Below are positions 17,948 to 28,400 of a stretch of 59,576 nucleotides of DNA, in pieces. The stretch is from the NCBI GenBank assembly GCA_025459265.1, contig JALOQX010000099.1, positions 1 to 59,576 of the forward strand. Reading direction: 5' to 3'. A program made the position numbers and the translations under genes. Within the stretch, counting starts at the first letter, position 1. Every line of letters starts with the position of its first letter. This DNA comes from Pirellulaceae bacterium. GTDB taxonomy: Bacteria; Planctomycetota; Planctomycetia; Pirellulales; Pirellulaceae. Under the pieces are notes generated by a model. The model was given only the letters and a program-made list of their open reading frames with translations. It ran no database searches and was not told where the DNA came from.

Positions 17948-20900
17948 TCATTGCGGTTGCGGTCCCTTGTCCCGGTCCGGCTCCGCGGCGGGAACGGGAG
18001 CGGCGGCCGGCGGATCCGGCTTCGCATCGGGCGGCGGCGTCTCCGAGTCGGCCCCGGCCGCCGGCGGCGCGCCTTTCGGTCGGGCGATCACCTGCAGGAT
18101 CCCTTTGGCGATCCGCCCGACCTGCTGCATCGTCGGCGATGCCGGCGAGTCCAACCGGTACTGGAGCGGCGGCTGCGGGTCCACCGGCGCGTCCGTAAAC
18201 TGCAGCGCCAACGGCTTCGAGTTCGTCTGGACGCTCACGATATGGTCCTGCGGATGCGCCGTGATCGTATAGGCGCGGATCATCGCCAACTGGTCGTCAA
18301 ACAGGATCTGCCGCCCGTCCCGCTTGTCCATGCACAGAACCGTGCCCTGAATGGCCGGACGAGGTGTCGCGGCCGACGACGGCGGCTGCACGTTCTGGAA
18401 AAAGACCACGGCGGGTGACTCGGTCGGCTGGTCCAAGGGACAACACAGCCGGCTCACCTCGGCCGGCGCTTTCCACAACGGGGCGCCTGTGCGGCGGTCC
18501 AGGACGTACACGCGGCCATTGATCTCCGGGCAGAGATCCGAGCCCAGCGGGCTCCATGGGCGATAGCGCGCCATGTTGGCGTCCTCCCCTGCCCCGCTGC
18601 CACTGACCAGCACCACGTAGTGCGCCTGGCTGCGCAGGACGTAGAGCCGCGCCAGGTCGGGCTGGCTGAGCAGCTGGGCCGACACGTGCACACTGCCGTC
18701 GGCCAGTCGCAGGATGGTCAGCTGGCCCGATCTCTCCAGAACGGCCACTTCGTCGCGACCCGGGAGCCAGCACTGGCTGTCCACCGGAAACGTGCGCTGC
18801 CACTCGTCACGCTCCGCCTCCACGTCGCGCCAGCGCATGACCAGGTGCTGATCCACCATCTCGCAGCTCAGCACCCGGCGGCCCGCCGTCATCCAGCGTT
18901 CCTGCCGCGAACCGACGTATCGCTGACCAACCGCCGCGCCGTCGGCGGCCCGGAAGACGAAGGCTTCGTTGCCGTCCGGAGGCGCCACGAACAGATACTC
19001 CGCGTCGCCAAACACGTCGCACCCGGCCGGCAGGCCGCTCCGCGACCAGATCGTGTCCCCGGTCAGCGGGTCGACGCACACCAGCTCCTGCAGCCGCTGA
19101 AAGACGAATCCGGCCGACGTGATCGGGCCGATCGCGCCGATCGGGCGCAGGTTCTCCGACAACACGTGCCGGGTCGGGCCCCAGGGCCGCGTGACGGCCC
19201 GTGTCGTCGTCTGCGACGCGGCCGCACCCAGCACAGAATTCGAGATATCCTCACGCCACAACACCCGCTCGTCGTCCGCGGCGCCGGGGTCGCGCAACGC
19301 ATCGATGGCCAGAATGTCGCTCCCCACGTTGACGACCAGCAGGTGGCCGGCCAGCGCCGCCGTCCCGGCCGGCGTGTTCACGTTCGGCGGCGTCAGGCGA
19401 TTCGTCTCGCCCACGACGATCTGCGTCTGCGTGGCGCCCAGCGGATCACGCAGGATCACGGCGTTCTGCTGGCGATTGAAGACCAGCGAGGCGTCGATCG
19501 GCAGCGGTCCCTCGGCATGCATGATATCGATGGCCAGCAACGTCTGGTAACTGGGCGTGGCCCCGCGCGCCTCTTCACGCACCTCGACTTTGCCGTACGG
19601 CCAGGCCGCGCCGCCCGCCAGCGCGGGTTGGAGCTGCGCGTCGGCCAGGCCGGCGGCGGCGATGTCCCGTGCCGGAGCTCCGCCGCTGAGCGTCTGGTCC
19701 CCCCACCGCGCGGACAACTGCCGGTAACACGCGGCGGCCTCCGTCAACCGCCCGCGCTGGCGGAGCAGGTCGGCCAGCAGCGACGTCGCCTCCGCCGCCC
19801 ACCGCGCCTCGCCGCAGTCCTGCAAAGCCAGCAACTGGAACTCCGCCTCCAAAGGTTGATTCCGCTCGACCAGCAGCCGGGCCAGCTCCAACTGCGCGGC
19901 TGGACCCAGCGGATGCGAGCCGAAATGGTCCACAAATTGACGCAGGTCGGTCAGCGAGCGCCGCTGGATCACCGCGGCGTAGCGGCCCTGCACCAGCGCG
20001 TCGATCCGCGTCCGCGCCGTGTCCGGCACGTGCGCCAGCATGTCGGACAGATTCACGCGAATCCAGCGATCGCGCCGCACCCGCAACTGGCCATCCACAC
20101 GCACCAGCTCGTGCCGCGACACATCGCTGTCCAACGCCAGCTGCTCGTGGTCCAGCTCGGCCAACTTCAGGAAATACTCCAGGGCATCGTCCGTGCGTCC
20201 CGCATCCCGCAGGCCGACCGCCATCAGACGGTAGAATTCGCCGCGCTGACCCGGCTGCTCGATCAGCCCCTCCAACTCGCTGGCCAGCGGCAGACTGCCG
20301 GCAAAGTCGTCCTGCAGCGCGGTCAGCAGTGCCTGCAAGAGCGCGGCGCGGATGCCGTCGTCGTGAGGCGCCAGACGATGGGCGGTCCGCAGCGTCTCCA
20401 ACGCCTCCGCATGCTCGCCGTCATAGAGCAGTAGCTCCGCCCGGCGTGCCAGCGCCCAGGTGTCCTGCGGAGCTGCCTCGAGCCGCCGGGCGACCGCCGC
20501 CCGCAACGGCTCCGTCTGATAGTAGGCCGCCAGCCAGTCGACATTCTGCGAAATGATCTGATCCCGATGCGCTACCAGGTTGCCCAACGGCAGGTCGGTC
20601 TCGATCGTGGTCGCCAGTGCGCCGCTGCGGATGTCGAATTTCCACAACTGCCCGGCCGTCGACGGCAGATAATAGGCCTCGCCACTGCGCAGGCCGCGCC
20701 CGGCCGGCAGGCCCTGCGGCAGCAGCGTGGTCCATACCGTCTCGCCCGTCGCCGCATGCACCCCCTGCAGCCGATCCGCGCCGACCAGCACCACGGTGCC
20801 GTCGACCACGCACGCCGTGTACAAGAGCCCATTGCGCGGTTGCGGTTCCCACAGCGGACGGCCCGTCAGCAGATCCAGACAATGCAGCTGGTCCGACTCG

Positions 20901-22750
20901 ACCGGCGTCACCACGACGCGACCATCCGCGATCGTGGCCGTGGCGTCCACCCAACGATCGCCGACGTTCCGCAGCGGCAACGGGTAGGGACTCAAACCCC
21001 CGCGGCGATTGATCTGCGCCTGCGGTGCGTAACGGTACCCCCAGAGCAGGCAGCGCGTGGCGATGTCCACGGCCACCACCGCCCCGGCGGAAGTGGGGCA
21101 GACGAGCACGCCATCGGAATAGGAGGGTGAGGCGCCGACTGCGCGGCGCAGCGGATCGTTCATGATCTCGCGCTGATCCACGTGCGCCAGCTGCTGCGTC
21201 CATTGGAGTTGACCGGTGACCGCGTCGAGGACGACGAGCCGGATCTCCCCCTGGACTTCCGCGAGCACATACAGCTGTCCCATGAGCGGCAGCGGAGGTC
21301 CCAGAAAGAATGCCCCGGCCAACCGCGGCTCGTCCGTCCCGTCCTCGTCCCCCACAATCCACTGCAGTTTGCCCTGGGCACGCAGATCGAGCGCCACGAG
21401 GCGGTTCGTGGTGCCCGCACCGCCGGGTACCTGCCGGCCCAACGCCAGCACGCGCGTGGCGGCAGACTGCCAGGTGGGCGCCAGACGCCAGAGCAGAAAC
21501 ACGCGGTCTCCATCGCTGCTCATCTGCCCGAACGGCGCGTCATCCCAGACGCGCTGCTGCAGTTCCAGCGTGTACGGGTCGGGCATCCGCAGGTCCAGCC
21601 GAATCACTTCGCCCGTGCCCAGCTCCTCCTCGGGAGGTTCAAACCAGGGGAATTCCCAGACGCGCTTGCCGGTCTCCAGATCGACCGCGACAAGCCGGCG
21701 GGGCGTACGCATCAGGATGTCGTTGCCCACGGCCAGCGGCTGCAGACTCGGCAGCGCCGGGACACCCTGGTCGCGGAACATCTCCCGCTGCTGCTGTATC
21801 AGCTCTTCATCGCCCGGGTCGTGCGCGGCCCGCACACGCCACCGCGCGACCAGCAACGGGAAGCCGCCGCGGCTCTCCGCATTCCGCGCCGCGTCCCCGC
21901 GATACACCGTCCATTGGCTGGCCCCCTGCGATTCACGCAGCCAGGCGGCAGCCGCCAGCCGCTCCAGACCCGCCAGCGCCTCCTCCTGATCCTGCGAAAG
22001 TGACACTTGATTGTCACCAATGCGGAGCGTGGCCTGCGGGTCGCGCTCGGCCAGCGCCGCGAGCGTCTCCCGCGCGCGGTCGGGCATGCCCGACATCAGC
22101 CAGCAGGTCGCCAGCAGCACCGAGAGTTCCGGCTCGAACTGACGCGACGCGACCGGACTCTCCAGCAACCGGGCGAACCGCAGAGCCGCGGCCAGTGGGC
22201 GTCCTCGATCCAGGTGGTACCTCCCCAACAGCAGCGTCGCCTCGTAGCCGGCCTGCGTGTGGAAGTACCGCCGCGTCACCTCGACCAGCAGCGCGTAGTC
22301 GCGGCCCTCAAGGGCACGCGTCAAAAGCTGGCGGGCTTCGGCGCCGAACTTCAGTTCGTACAGCTCGCGGGCCTTCTCCGGCATGCCCCCCAAGAGCTGC
22401 TGGGCCTGCGTCTTGAGGCTCGTCTGCGCACCCCCCTCGGTCGCCTCGCCCAGAAAATAGTCCTGTTCGCCCGCCGCTTCTCCGGCGTCCGCCCCGTCGG
22501 TCACCGGCGCCGCCAGCAGATTGCCCAACAGGTCCACCGCCTCCGCGTACTGCCCCTCCTCCAACGCCCGGGCCGCCCGCCCCAAGTCGTGCCGCAGATT
22601 CCGCGGCGCCGGGAGGAACACGTCCGCCGGCTCCTCGCCCACACGCGGTCGCCGCGCGTTGGGCTGCCCCCACGCCGAACCAGCCAGAACGAGTCCCAGC
22701 ACTCCGGCCACGACCCACCTTCGATCACCCGCCACAATCCCACGTATCAT
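17948..22750 (-). CDS. Giant secreted TPR and PQQ-like beta-propeller protein
   Basis: A 1600-residue protein with a signal peptide (about 1-28). TPR-like helices (about 45-260) come first, then a PQQ-like eight-bladed propeller (about 290-750) with repeats of the type [16 protein letters not shown] second TPR region (about 760-1080) and a second propeller (about 1090-1560) follow, and the tail is rich in proline and acidic residues. The propellers resemble BamB and lack evidence for a bound quinone or haem, so a scaffold role at the envelope is more likely than dehydrogenase activity. It is the first gene of the long minus-strand operon and lies divergent to the HU gene. The start has only a weak ribosome-binding site. 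Confidence 0.83.
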   Translation of the reverse strand: MIRGIVAGDRRWVVAGVLGLVLAGSAWGQPNARRPRVGEEPADVFLPAPRNLRHDLGRAARALEEGQYAEAVDLLGNLLAAPVTDGADAGEAAGEQDYFLGEATEGGAQTSLKTQAQQLLGGMPEKARELYELKFGAEARQLLTRALEGRDYALLVEVTRRYFHTQAGYEATLLLGRYHLDRGRPLAAALRFARLLESPVASRQFEPELSVLLATCWLMSGMPDRARETLAALAERDPQATLRIGDNQVSLSQDQEEALAGLERLAAAAWLRESQGASQWTVYRGDAARNAESRGGFPLLVARWRVRAAHDPGDEELIQQQREMFRDQGVPALPSLQPLAVGNDILMRTPRRLVAVDLETGKRVWEFPWFEPPEEELGTGEVIRLDLRMPDPYTLELQQRVWDDAPFGQMSSDGDRVFLLWRLAPTWQSAATRVLALGRQVPGGAGTTNRLVALDLRAQGKLQWIVGDEDGTDEPRLAGAFFLGPPLPLMGQLYVLAEVQGEIRLVVLDAVTGQLQWTQQLAHVDQREIMNDPLRRAVGASPSYSDGVLVCPTSAGAVVAVDIATRCLLWGYRYAPQAQINRRGGLSPYPLPLRNVGDRWVDATATIADGRVVVTPVESDQLHCLDLLTGRPLWEPQPRNGLLYTACVVDGTVVLVGADRLQGVHAATGETVWTTLLPQGLPAGRGLRSGEAYYLPSTAGQLWKFDIRSGALATTIETDLPLGNLVAHRDQIISQNVDWLAAYYQTEPLRAAVARRLEAAPQDTWALARRAELLLYDGEHAEALETLRTAHRLAPHDDGIRAALLQALLTALQDDFAGSLPLASELEGLIEQPGQRGEFYRLMAVGLRDAGRTDDALEYFLKLAELDHEQLALDSDVSRHELVRVDGQLRVRRDRWIRVNLSDMLAHVPDTARTRIDALVQGRYAAVIQRRSLTDLRQFVDHFGSHPLGPAAQLELARLLVERNQPLEAEFQLLALQDCGEARWAAEATSLLADLLRQRGRLTEAAACYRQLSARWGDQTLSGGAPARDIAAAGLADAQLQPALAGGAAWPYGKVEVREEARGATPSYQTLLAIDIMHAEGPLPIDASLVFNRQQNAVILRDPLGATQTQIVVGETNRLTPPNVNTPAGTAALAGHLLVVNVGSDILAIDALRDPGAADDERVLWREDISNSVLGAAASQTTTRAVTRPWGPTRHVLSENLRPIGAIGPITSAGFVFQRLQELVCVDPLTGDTIWSRSGLPAGCDVFGDAEYLFVAPPDGNEAFVFRAADGAAVGQRYVGSRQERWMTAGRRVLSCEMVDQHLVMRWRDVEAERDEWQRTFPVDSQCWLPGRDEVAVLERSGQLTILRLADGSVHVSAQLLSQPDLARLYVLRSQAHYVVLVSGSGAGEDANMARYRPWSPLGSDLCPEINGRVYVLDRRTGAPLWKAPAEVSRLCCPLDQPTESPAVVFFQNVQPPSSAATPRPAIQGTVLCMDKRDGRQILFDDQLAMIRAYTITAHPQDHIVSVQTNSKPLALQFTDAPVDPQPPLQYRLDSPASPTMQQVGRIAKGILQVIARPKGAPPAAGADSETPPPDAKPDPPAAAPVPAAEPDRDKGPQPQ

Positions 22751-23233
22751 TCGCCGTGCTCGCCCAGAAATGCCGCTGCGCCCCGGCCAACTCGCCCGCC
22801 GTCCGGGTCGTCCTCAGAATAGCGTAACTCCAAAATTGTTAATATCTTATTGAAGTGATACCGGGCGGGCAACTTCCGCCGCTCCGCCAGAATCGTCCGC
22901 GGTGTCTGTGACGGTCGTGCGCCTGGAGACGGTGGGACCGACAAGCCCTCGCCTCCCAACGTCCTCCGCCCTCCGTCCTCTGCCCTCCATCCTCTGCCCT
23001 CCGCCCTCCGTCCTCTGCCCTCCATCCTCCGCCCGACCCCTTCTCCCTCGCCGCGCCCGCCGCGCGACAAGCCGCACCGGTTACGCAAAATCTGCCGTTT
23101 TTCCCGTGTTTTTCGGTTGCTCAGGGTTGAAATTCTGCGGCAACAGTATCTAATCATCGCGTTCCGCACTGCGGACGGACGTACATGTGTGCCACGTGTT
23201 TACTCGGTTACCTCACAAGGAGGGTCATGACCC
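22751..23233. other. Divergent intergenic region between the giant operon and HU
   Basis: This 483-bp stretch has no credible gene. It must hold the promoter of the minus-strand operon and that of the HU gene. An AT-rich patch at 22816-22855 offers a weak minus-strand candidate (TTAACA, 15-nt spacer, TATTCT). The middle is a pyrimidine-rich repeat block described separately. No convincing promoter for HU is visible, although TTGAAA occurs at 23127-23132. AAGGAGG ahead of the HU start is a strong ribosome-binding site. Confidence 0.6.
22966..23029. repeat. Pyrimidine-rich direct repeat (29 bp, period 35)
   Basis: Two perfect 29-bp copies at 22966-22994 and 23001-23029, made of CCGCCCTCCGTCCTC-type units with nearly all purines on the opposite strand. 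The same short units reappear at 25361-25418, so this is a member of an interspersed family. It lies between divergent genes. Confidence 0.85.
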
Positions 23234-23554
23234 ATGGCGAAAGCCTCAGCAAAGCCACCGACAAAGACAGAGATTATCACCAACATTGCCGAAGCAGCAG
23301 AACTGTCCAAGAAGCAGGTCATGGCTGTGTTCGATGCCCTGGCGGCCGAAATCAAAAAGGCGGTCGGCAAGCGAGGTGGACCTGGACAGTTCACCGTGCC
23401 CGGATTGTGCAAGATCACGATCCAGCGCAAGCCGGCGACCAAGGAGCGGAAGGGCGTGAATCCCTTTACCGGTGAGGAGACCGTCTTTGCCGCCAAGCCG
23501 GCGCGAAACGTGGTCAAAATCCGTCCGCTCAAGGCGCTCAAGGATATGGTCTGA
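23234..23554 (+). CDS. HU-family DNA-binding protein
   Basis: A 106-residue HU/IHF-type histone-like protein. An N-terminal helix pair with TKTEIITNIAEAAELSKKQV is followed by the beta-arm region (GQFTVPGLCKITIQ) and a C-terminal helix. The usual GRNP tip is replaced here by GVNPFTGEE, the form seen in several planctomycete and other divergent HU proteins. Lysine and arginine are abundant. It compacts and bends DNA as a dimer. A strong AAGGAGG lies upstream. It faces an MFS transporter gene tail-to-tail with a shared stem-loop between them, and is divergent from the giant secreted-protein operon. The family call is secure; the specific paralogue is not. Confidence 0.93.
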   Translation: MAKASAKPPTKTEIITNIAEAAELSKKQVMAVFDALAAEIKKAVGKRGGPGQFTVPGLCKITIQRKPATKERKGVNPFTGEETVFAAKPARNVVKIRPLKALKDMV

Positions 23555-23631
23555 CCGCGGGTCACCCACCGGCACATTGCACCATCGTTGAGTGCCGTGA
23601 GGGTGGTGCCGCGCGCCGCCCCGATGCGGTA

Positions 23632-23666
23632 CGAGCAATCGCCCCCATGCGCGGGGCGATTGCTCG
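23632..23666. terminator. Bidirectional stem-loop terminator between HU and MFS genes
   Basis: A perfect 14-bp inverted repeat (CGAGCAATCGCCCC and its complement) with a 7-nt loop lies between two convergent genes. There is no T-run, so it may work with Rho or as an mRNA 3'-end protector. Confidence 0.6.
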
Positions 23667-23695
23667 CCACGATCACCACCCCGTCGCGTGCCGCC

Positions 23696-24925
23696 CTATG
23701 CCGGCTTGACCGCCTGACGCTCCTGCGGCGCTCGCAACAATGAAGCCGTTGCGGCGGCCACCAGCAAGAGACCCGCCGCCACGTAGCACGACACCTTGTA
23801 CGAACCGTACATGTCGTAGAGTCGCCCGGCGAGCAGCGCGAGCGCAAATCCGCCAATCCCCCAGGCGGTGAATACCAGGCCGTAATTCACGCCGAAGTTC
23901 TTCAGCCCATAGTAATCCTTCGTCACCGAGGGATAAAGCGCCAGGTTCGCGCCATAGTTCGCCCCGATCAGGGCCGAAATAATGGCCAGTACCGGCACGC
24001 TTGCCAACGCCGATCCCGCAGTCGCAAACGTCAGCAGGACCATCAGCGCCGCCTGCAACAACAGACACCCGACAATCGTCGGCTTCCGACCGAGTCTGTC
24101 CGAGAGGGTCCCGGCGAGGATGCGCCCCGCCCCGTTGCCCAGGGCCAGGGATGCCACGAACACGAATCCCAGTTTCACGCCGGCCTGCACGTCGGCAATC
24201 GACGCCAGCTTGGAGATGATCATCAGCCCCGCTCCTGCGCCGCACGCGTACATGAACCACAACAGATAGAACTGGTTCGTCCGCAACATCTCGGTCGGCG
24301 CAAAGTCGACCTTCTTCGCAGCTGCCGCGGGCGAGGCAGGAGCCGAGCCCGGCGGCACGTAACCGGCTGGCGGGATGCGCAACAACTGGGCCAGCACGAC
24401 GACCGCAATCAAGAACGCAATGCCCAGGATCCACATCGTGGACTGCACGCCGCCGGGCTGCCCGACCAGCCACTGGGTCAACGGAGCGGCATACACCGAC
24501 GCCAGACCGAACCCCGAAACTACAATGCCGGCGATCATGCCCGTGCGCGCCGCGGCAAACCACTTGACCGCAGGGGGCGTCGCCGACGCATAGCCGAACC
24601 CGATGCCGGTGCCCGTCAACAGCCCGAAACCGAGCACGTAGTTCAAATAGTCGGTGCTGCGGCTGGCCAGAATCATCCCCACGCCAACCATGATCCCGCC
24701 CAAGGTCGCCACCAGTCGCGGGCCGATCCTATCCTGCAGCCGACCGGCTGGTACCATCATGAGCGAAAATACCAGGCAACAGATCGCGTACGGCCACGAT
24801 CGCTGCTCCTCCGTCCAGTTCCATTCCGGGGGAATGGCCTTGCTGATCATGCTCCACGTGTACAGGATGCCTAAGGCCAGATTGATCCCGAAACCGGCCA
24901 GTACCACACTCCAGCCGCGACTCAT
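23696..24925 (-). CDS. MFS transporter, OFA (oxalate/formate antiporter-like) family
   Basis: A 409-residue inner-membrane protein with about 12 transmembrane helices and a central cytoplasmic loop (about 195-220). The N-terminal signature (GWSVVLAGFGINLALGILYTWSMIS) and the SDRLGRKPT loop in the C-half match the OFA branch of the major facilitator superfamily. Known members exchange small carboxylates, but the substrate cannot be read from sequence. The ATG at 24925 has GAGGAG upstream; the longer frame to 25450 is built from intergenic repeats and is not coding. A 16-bp perfect palindrome 75 nt upstream may be an operator. It is separated from putA by repeats. Confidence 0.9.
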   Translation of the reverse strand: MSRGWSVVLAGFGINLALGILYTWSMISKAIPPEWNWTEEQRSWPYAICCLVFSLMMVPAGRLQDRIGPRLVATLGGIMVGVGMILASRSTDYLNYVLGFGLLTGTGIGFGYASATPPAVKWFAAARTGMIAGIVVSGFGLASVYAAPLTQWLVGQPGGVQSTMWILGIAFLIAVVVLAQLLRIPPAGYVPPGSAPASPAAAAKKVDFAPTEMLRTNQFYLLWFMYACGAGAGLMIISKLASIADVQAGVKLGFVFVASLALGNGAGRILAGTLSDRLGRKPTIVGCLLLQAALMVLLTFATAGSALASVPVLAIISALIGANYGANLALYPSVTKDYYGLKNFGVNYGLVFTAWGIGGFALALLAGRLYDMYGSYKVSCYVAAGLLLVAAATASLLRAPQERQAVKPA

Positions 24926-24999
24926 ACACGGTCTCCTCGTACTCCTACCACCGGCGCCCAGGGGAACGGTCGGGATACGCTCCCATCCGGTGCGTGTTC

Positions 25000-25015
25000 C
25001 CTGCGGCGCCGCAGG
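25000..25015. promoter_or_regulatory. Perfect 16-bp palindrome upstream of the MFS gene
   Basis: CCTGCGGCGCCGCAGG reads the same on both strands and lies 75 nt before the MFS start codon. Such a perfect dyad could be a repressor site, but GC-rich DNA produces palindromes by chance. Confidence 0.4.
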
Positions 25016-25072
25016 CCCGATGATATCGACCCCCGAGGCCCACCGAAATCGGGGGTGCAGAGAATTGGAGAC

Positions 25073-25124
25073 GAACATCGAACATTGAACATTGAACATT
25101 GAACATTGAACATCGAACATTGAA
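25073..25124. repeat. 7-bp tandem array (GAACATT/GAACATC)
   Basis: Seven head-to-tail copies of GAACATT, the first and sixth ending in C, followed by GAA. The array is AT-rich in otherwise GC-rich DNA and immediately precedes the 20-bp GC-rich units, the same order as at 31609. Confidence 0.92.
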
Positions 25125-25131
25125 GGAAAGA

Positions 25132-25277
25132 CGGAGGGCGAGGCTCCTGCCGGGAGGGCGAGGCTCCTGCCGGGAGGGCGAGGCTCCTGCCGGGAGGGCG
25201 AGGCTCCTGCCGGGAGGGCGAGGCTCCTGCCCCTGCCGGGAGGGCGAGGCTCCTGCCGGGAGGGCGAGGCTCCTGCC
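25132..25277. repeat. 20-bp tandem repeat, seven copies
   Basis: Unit GGGAGGGCGAGGCTCCTGCC: five copies in a row from 25132 (the first has one mismatch), a 6-bp CCTGCC insertion at 25232-25237, then two more copies. Copies are otherwise identical, pointing to recent expansion. There are no spacers, so it is not a CRISPR. Confidence 0.93.
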
Positions 25278-25355
25278 GAGCCGCCGGGAGGGCTCGGCAC
25301 TCGTCGCTCGCTCGCGTGCTGCACCTGTGCGGCTCGGCAGGAGCCTCGCCCTCCC
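25258..25355 (-). terminator. 27-bp perfect inverted repeat downstream of putA
   Basis: The last 20-bp unit plus GAGCCGC (25258-25284) is repeated in exact inverse at 25329-25355, leaving a 44-nt loop. Transcribed from putA it would form a very stable hairpin starting 69 nt after the stop codon. A role as terminator or mRNA 3'-end structure is inferred. Confidence 0.5.
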
Positions 25356-25424
25356 TTCAGCGCCTCGCCCTCCGCCCTCTGTCCTCTGCCCTCCGCCCTC
25401 CGCCCTCCGCCCTCCGGCTTCCGC

Positions 25425-28400
25425 TCACAACGGCTCGGTGCGTGGCTCATTCGCTCGAGGGCCGAGATTCCCGTAGCGGTGATAGTCGACGCACACGCTC
25501 TGTTCGCGCAGGTACCACAGCAGCTCCACGCGACCGTGACTAAGCACGGGAGTGTCGGCCACGAAGATGCCCGGCTCGATCACCGCTTGGCGCACCGACT
25601 CCGGCACGCGATCTGGCGCCGCATAGCGGAGGCGATCGGTGTGTTTGAGCCTCAGGACGTCCACGAGGGCATCATCCGATTCGTCGACGAACTCCACGCG
25701 GCCACCCCAGCCTTCGGTCCAATGTTCGAGCGTCTCCAGGATGGAGGACTGCATGCGCAGAGGCTGGCTGACCGTCACGCGGCACCCGGCGATGAGCGCG
25801 GCGCAGACACGCGCGAGGATCTCGAAACAAGTGTCGTCGCGGTGTACGCGGACGCGCAGTTCGTCCACCGGCAGATAGCGGCGGAAGTTGTCCTGACCGA
25901 GCAGTTTGACCTGGTCGTGCTGCACAGCGAACTCGTCGGCCATCGCCGCGGTGTAGCTGTGGATGGCGGCGACGAGCCGCGAGATCTGCTCGGGCGGCCA
26001 CTGGCATGCCTGCGACGCGACATGCTGCAGGCGGTGGACCAGTTCCGCCCATTGCGGGTCGAGCGGATACTGGGTCGGCGCGTCAGGCGTGGGCCGGTCG
26101 TGAAATCGCATCAGCTGCGCGACGTAGTTCGGGCCACCAGCCTTGATCCCCGGCCCGAAGGCGGACTTCCCCATGCCGCCAAACGGCTGACGCAGCACGA
26201 TGGCGCCGGTCGTCGAGCGATTCACGTACAGGTTGCCGGCTCGCAGGCCGCGCAGCCACAGGTCGCGCTGGCGGTCGTCGAGCGTTTCGAGCCCCGACGT
26301 GAGGCCGTAACCGGTGGCATTGACCAGCCGGATCGCCTCCGCCAGGTCGCGGGCACACATCACGCCCAGCACGGGCCCGAAGAATTCCGTCAGATGAGTG
26401 CGGCTCCCGGGTCGCACGTCCCATTTGACGCCGGGCGTGACCAGGTGCGGGTTGTCCGCGCTCAACTTCGGCTCCACGGCCCACGACTCGCCAGGTTCGA
26501 GCTGCGTGAGCGCCGTCCGCAAGTCGCCGCTGGGTGGTCGAATCAACGGGCCCATCCGCGTCGTCAAGTCCCACGCCGAACCGACCGGAATGCTCTCCAC
26601 CGCGTCGCACAGGGCGTCACGGAATTTCGGGTCGTGATAGACCTCGTCTTCAAGTATCAGCAGCGACGTGGCCGAACATTTCTGGCCGGCGTGACTGAAC
26701 GCCGAGTGCACGATGTGTTTGATTGCCAGGTCGCGGTCGGAAACGGCCGTGACGATCGTGGCGTTCTTGCCGCCAGTCTCGGCCAGCAGCTGCAGCGCGG
26801 GCTTGGCCTGGAGCATGGCCACGGCTGTGGCCGTACCACCGGTCAGGATCACGACGTCCACCTGCGGATGAGTGACCAGGCTTTTTCCTGCGGTTGCTCC
26901 GGCGCAGGGGACCAACTGCAGGGTGCGTCGCGAGACGCCGGCACGCCAGAAACAATCGCACAGTGCGTGGGCGACCAGCACGGTGTCCGAGGCGGGCTTG
27001 AGCAGCACGGTGTTGCCGGCTGCCAGGGCTGCCGCGACCCCGCCGCACGGAATGGCGATCGGGAAGTTCCAGGGCGACACGACCACGACCACGCCGCGCG
27101 GTGTAACCTCGAGCCCGGGCAAACGGCGGAAGTACGTTGCCGTCCGACTGTAGAACTCCACGAAATCAACCGCCTCCGAGACCTCCGGGTCGGATTCGGG
27201 CAACGTTTTCCCGCCCTCGGCCAGTGCCAGCGCCATCAGGTCCCCGCGCGCTTCTCGCAGGTTCTGAGCCGCTTGGCGCAGGACGGCACCCCGTGCCGCT
27301 TCGTCGAGGCTGCGCCACCCGTCGTGGTCCGCGCGGGCGCACAGCACGGCGCGCTCAATGTCCGCTTCCAGTGCCTGGCGATAGCGGCCCACGACGACTC
27401 CCGGCCGCGACGGATCGGTCGATTCCACGACTGGCCGTGTCTCCGGGACCACGTCACCGGCAATCTCCAGCAGCAGGTCGCGCGGTTGCGCCGCCGTCTG
27501 CTGTTGCCAGTGGTCGACAAGCTCCGCGGCCCAGCGCGCGTTCTGCTCCAGCGAAAAATCCGTGTCCGGTTCGTTGCGGGACTCCTGCCAGGGATGATCC
27601 GGCGCCATGGTTGGCACTGGTGGCAGGTGCCGGTCCTGGGTGCGCCGCGGCGCGTCCGACACGCTGGCCATGGCCGCACACGATTGGCGAAACGCGGCCT
27701 CCAGACGCGGCCAGTCGGGACTGCCCTCGGTCAGTCGGAACGTGTGGCGCAGGAAGTTGTCGGGGCCGGTGTTCTCGTCCAGCCGCCGCACGAGGTAGCC
27801 GATGGCATGCACGAAGTCCTCGCGGCGGCAGGCCGGCGCGTAGAGCAGCAGGCCGGTGCCACGTTCGAAGAGTGCCCGCCGCTGATGGTTGGCCATCCCC
27901 TCGAGCATCTCGAACTGGATGTGGTCCAGGGCGTCGTATTCGAGGGCCTTGACCAGCGCGAAGGCGATATCGAACAGATTGTGCGAGGCGATCCCGAGTC
28001 GCACGGCGGCGAGGTTTTCCGGCTGCAGGCCCACGAGGAGCATGCGTTTGAAGTTCGCGTCGGTGTCGAGCTTGTGCTTGTAAGGAGCCTGCGGCCAGTT
28101 CATCAGTGAGGCCTCGACACGCTCCATCTCGAGGTTGGCACCCTTGACCAGCCGGATGACGATGGGGGTACCTCCGCGAGCGACGCGGTCGCGGGCCCAG
28201 GCGGTCAGCTGCTGCTGCGTGCGGGCGGAATCGGGGATGTAGGCCTGCAAGGCAACCCCGGCCGCGGCGTGGGCGAGCGTCGGGCGGTCCAGCGCCCGCA
28301 TGAACGCTGCCGCCGTGATGCTCATGTCCCGGTATTCCTCCATGTCCAGATAGACGAATTTCGGCACCACGCGGCCATCGGCGTGCCGAAACCGCTGCTC

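Larger units (their letters stand above)
24926..25424. other. Intergenic region between putA and the MFS gene, filled with repeats
   Basis: This 499-bp stretch carries no gene. It contains a 16-bp palindrome (25000-25015), a 7-bp tandem array (25073-25124), seven 20-bp units (25132-25277), a long hairpin (25258-25355) and a pyrimidine-rich tail (25361-25418). Open frames through it, of the GRGSCREGEAPAG type, are translations of repeat units. The leftmost 75 bp presumably hold the MFS promoter. Confidence 0.75.

Noticed and set aside
17948..22750. Quinoprotein alcohol dehydrogenase
   Set aside because: PQQ-like repeats are present, but I see no cysteine-pair, metal-ligand or haem motif of the enzymes, and there are two propellers separated by TPRs, as in scaffold proteins.
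25132..25277. CRISPR array
   Set aside because: The 20-bp units are directly adjacent, without spacers, and no cas gene is nearby.
25099..25476. Small plus-strand frame with GRGSC/EGEAPAG repeats
   Set aside because: It is a translation of the 20-bp intergenic repeats, with no ribosome-binding site and the period set by the DNA repeat.
25479..28109. 876-codon plus-strand open frame opposite putA
   Set aside because: The minus-strand frame has all PutA motifs including catalytic Cys; the plus-strand product has no recognisable feature.
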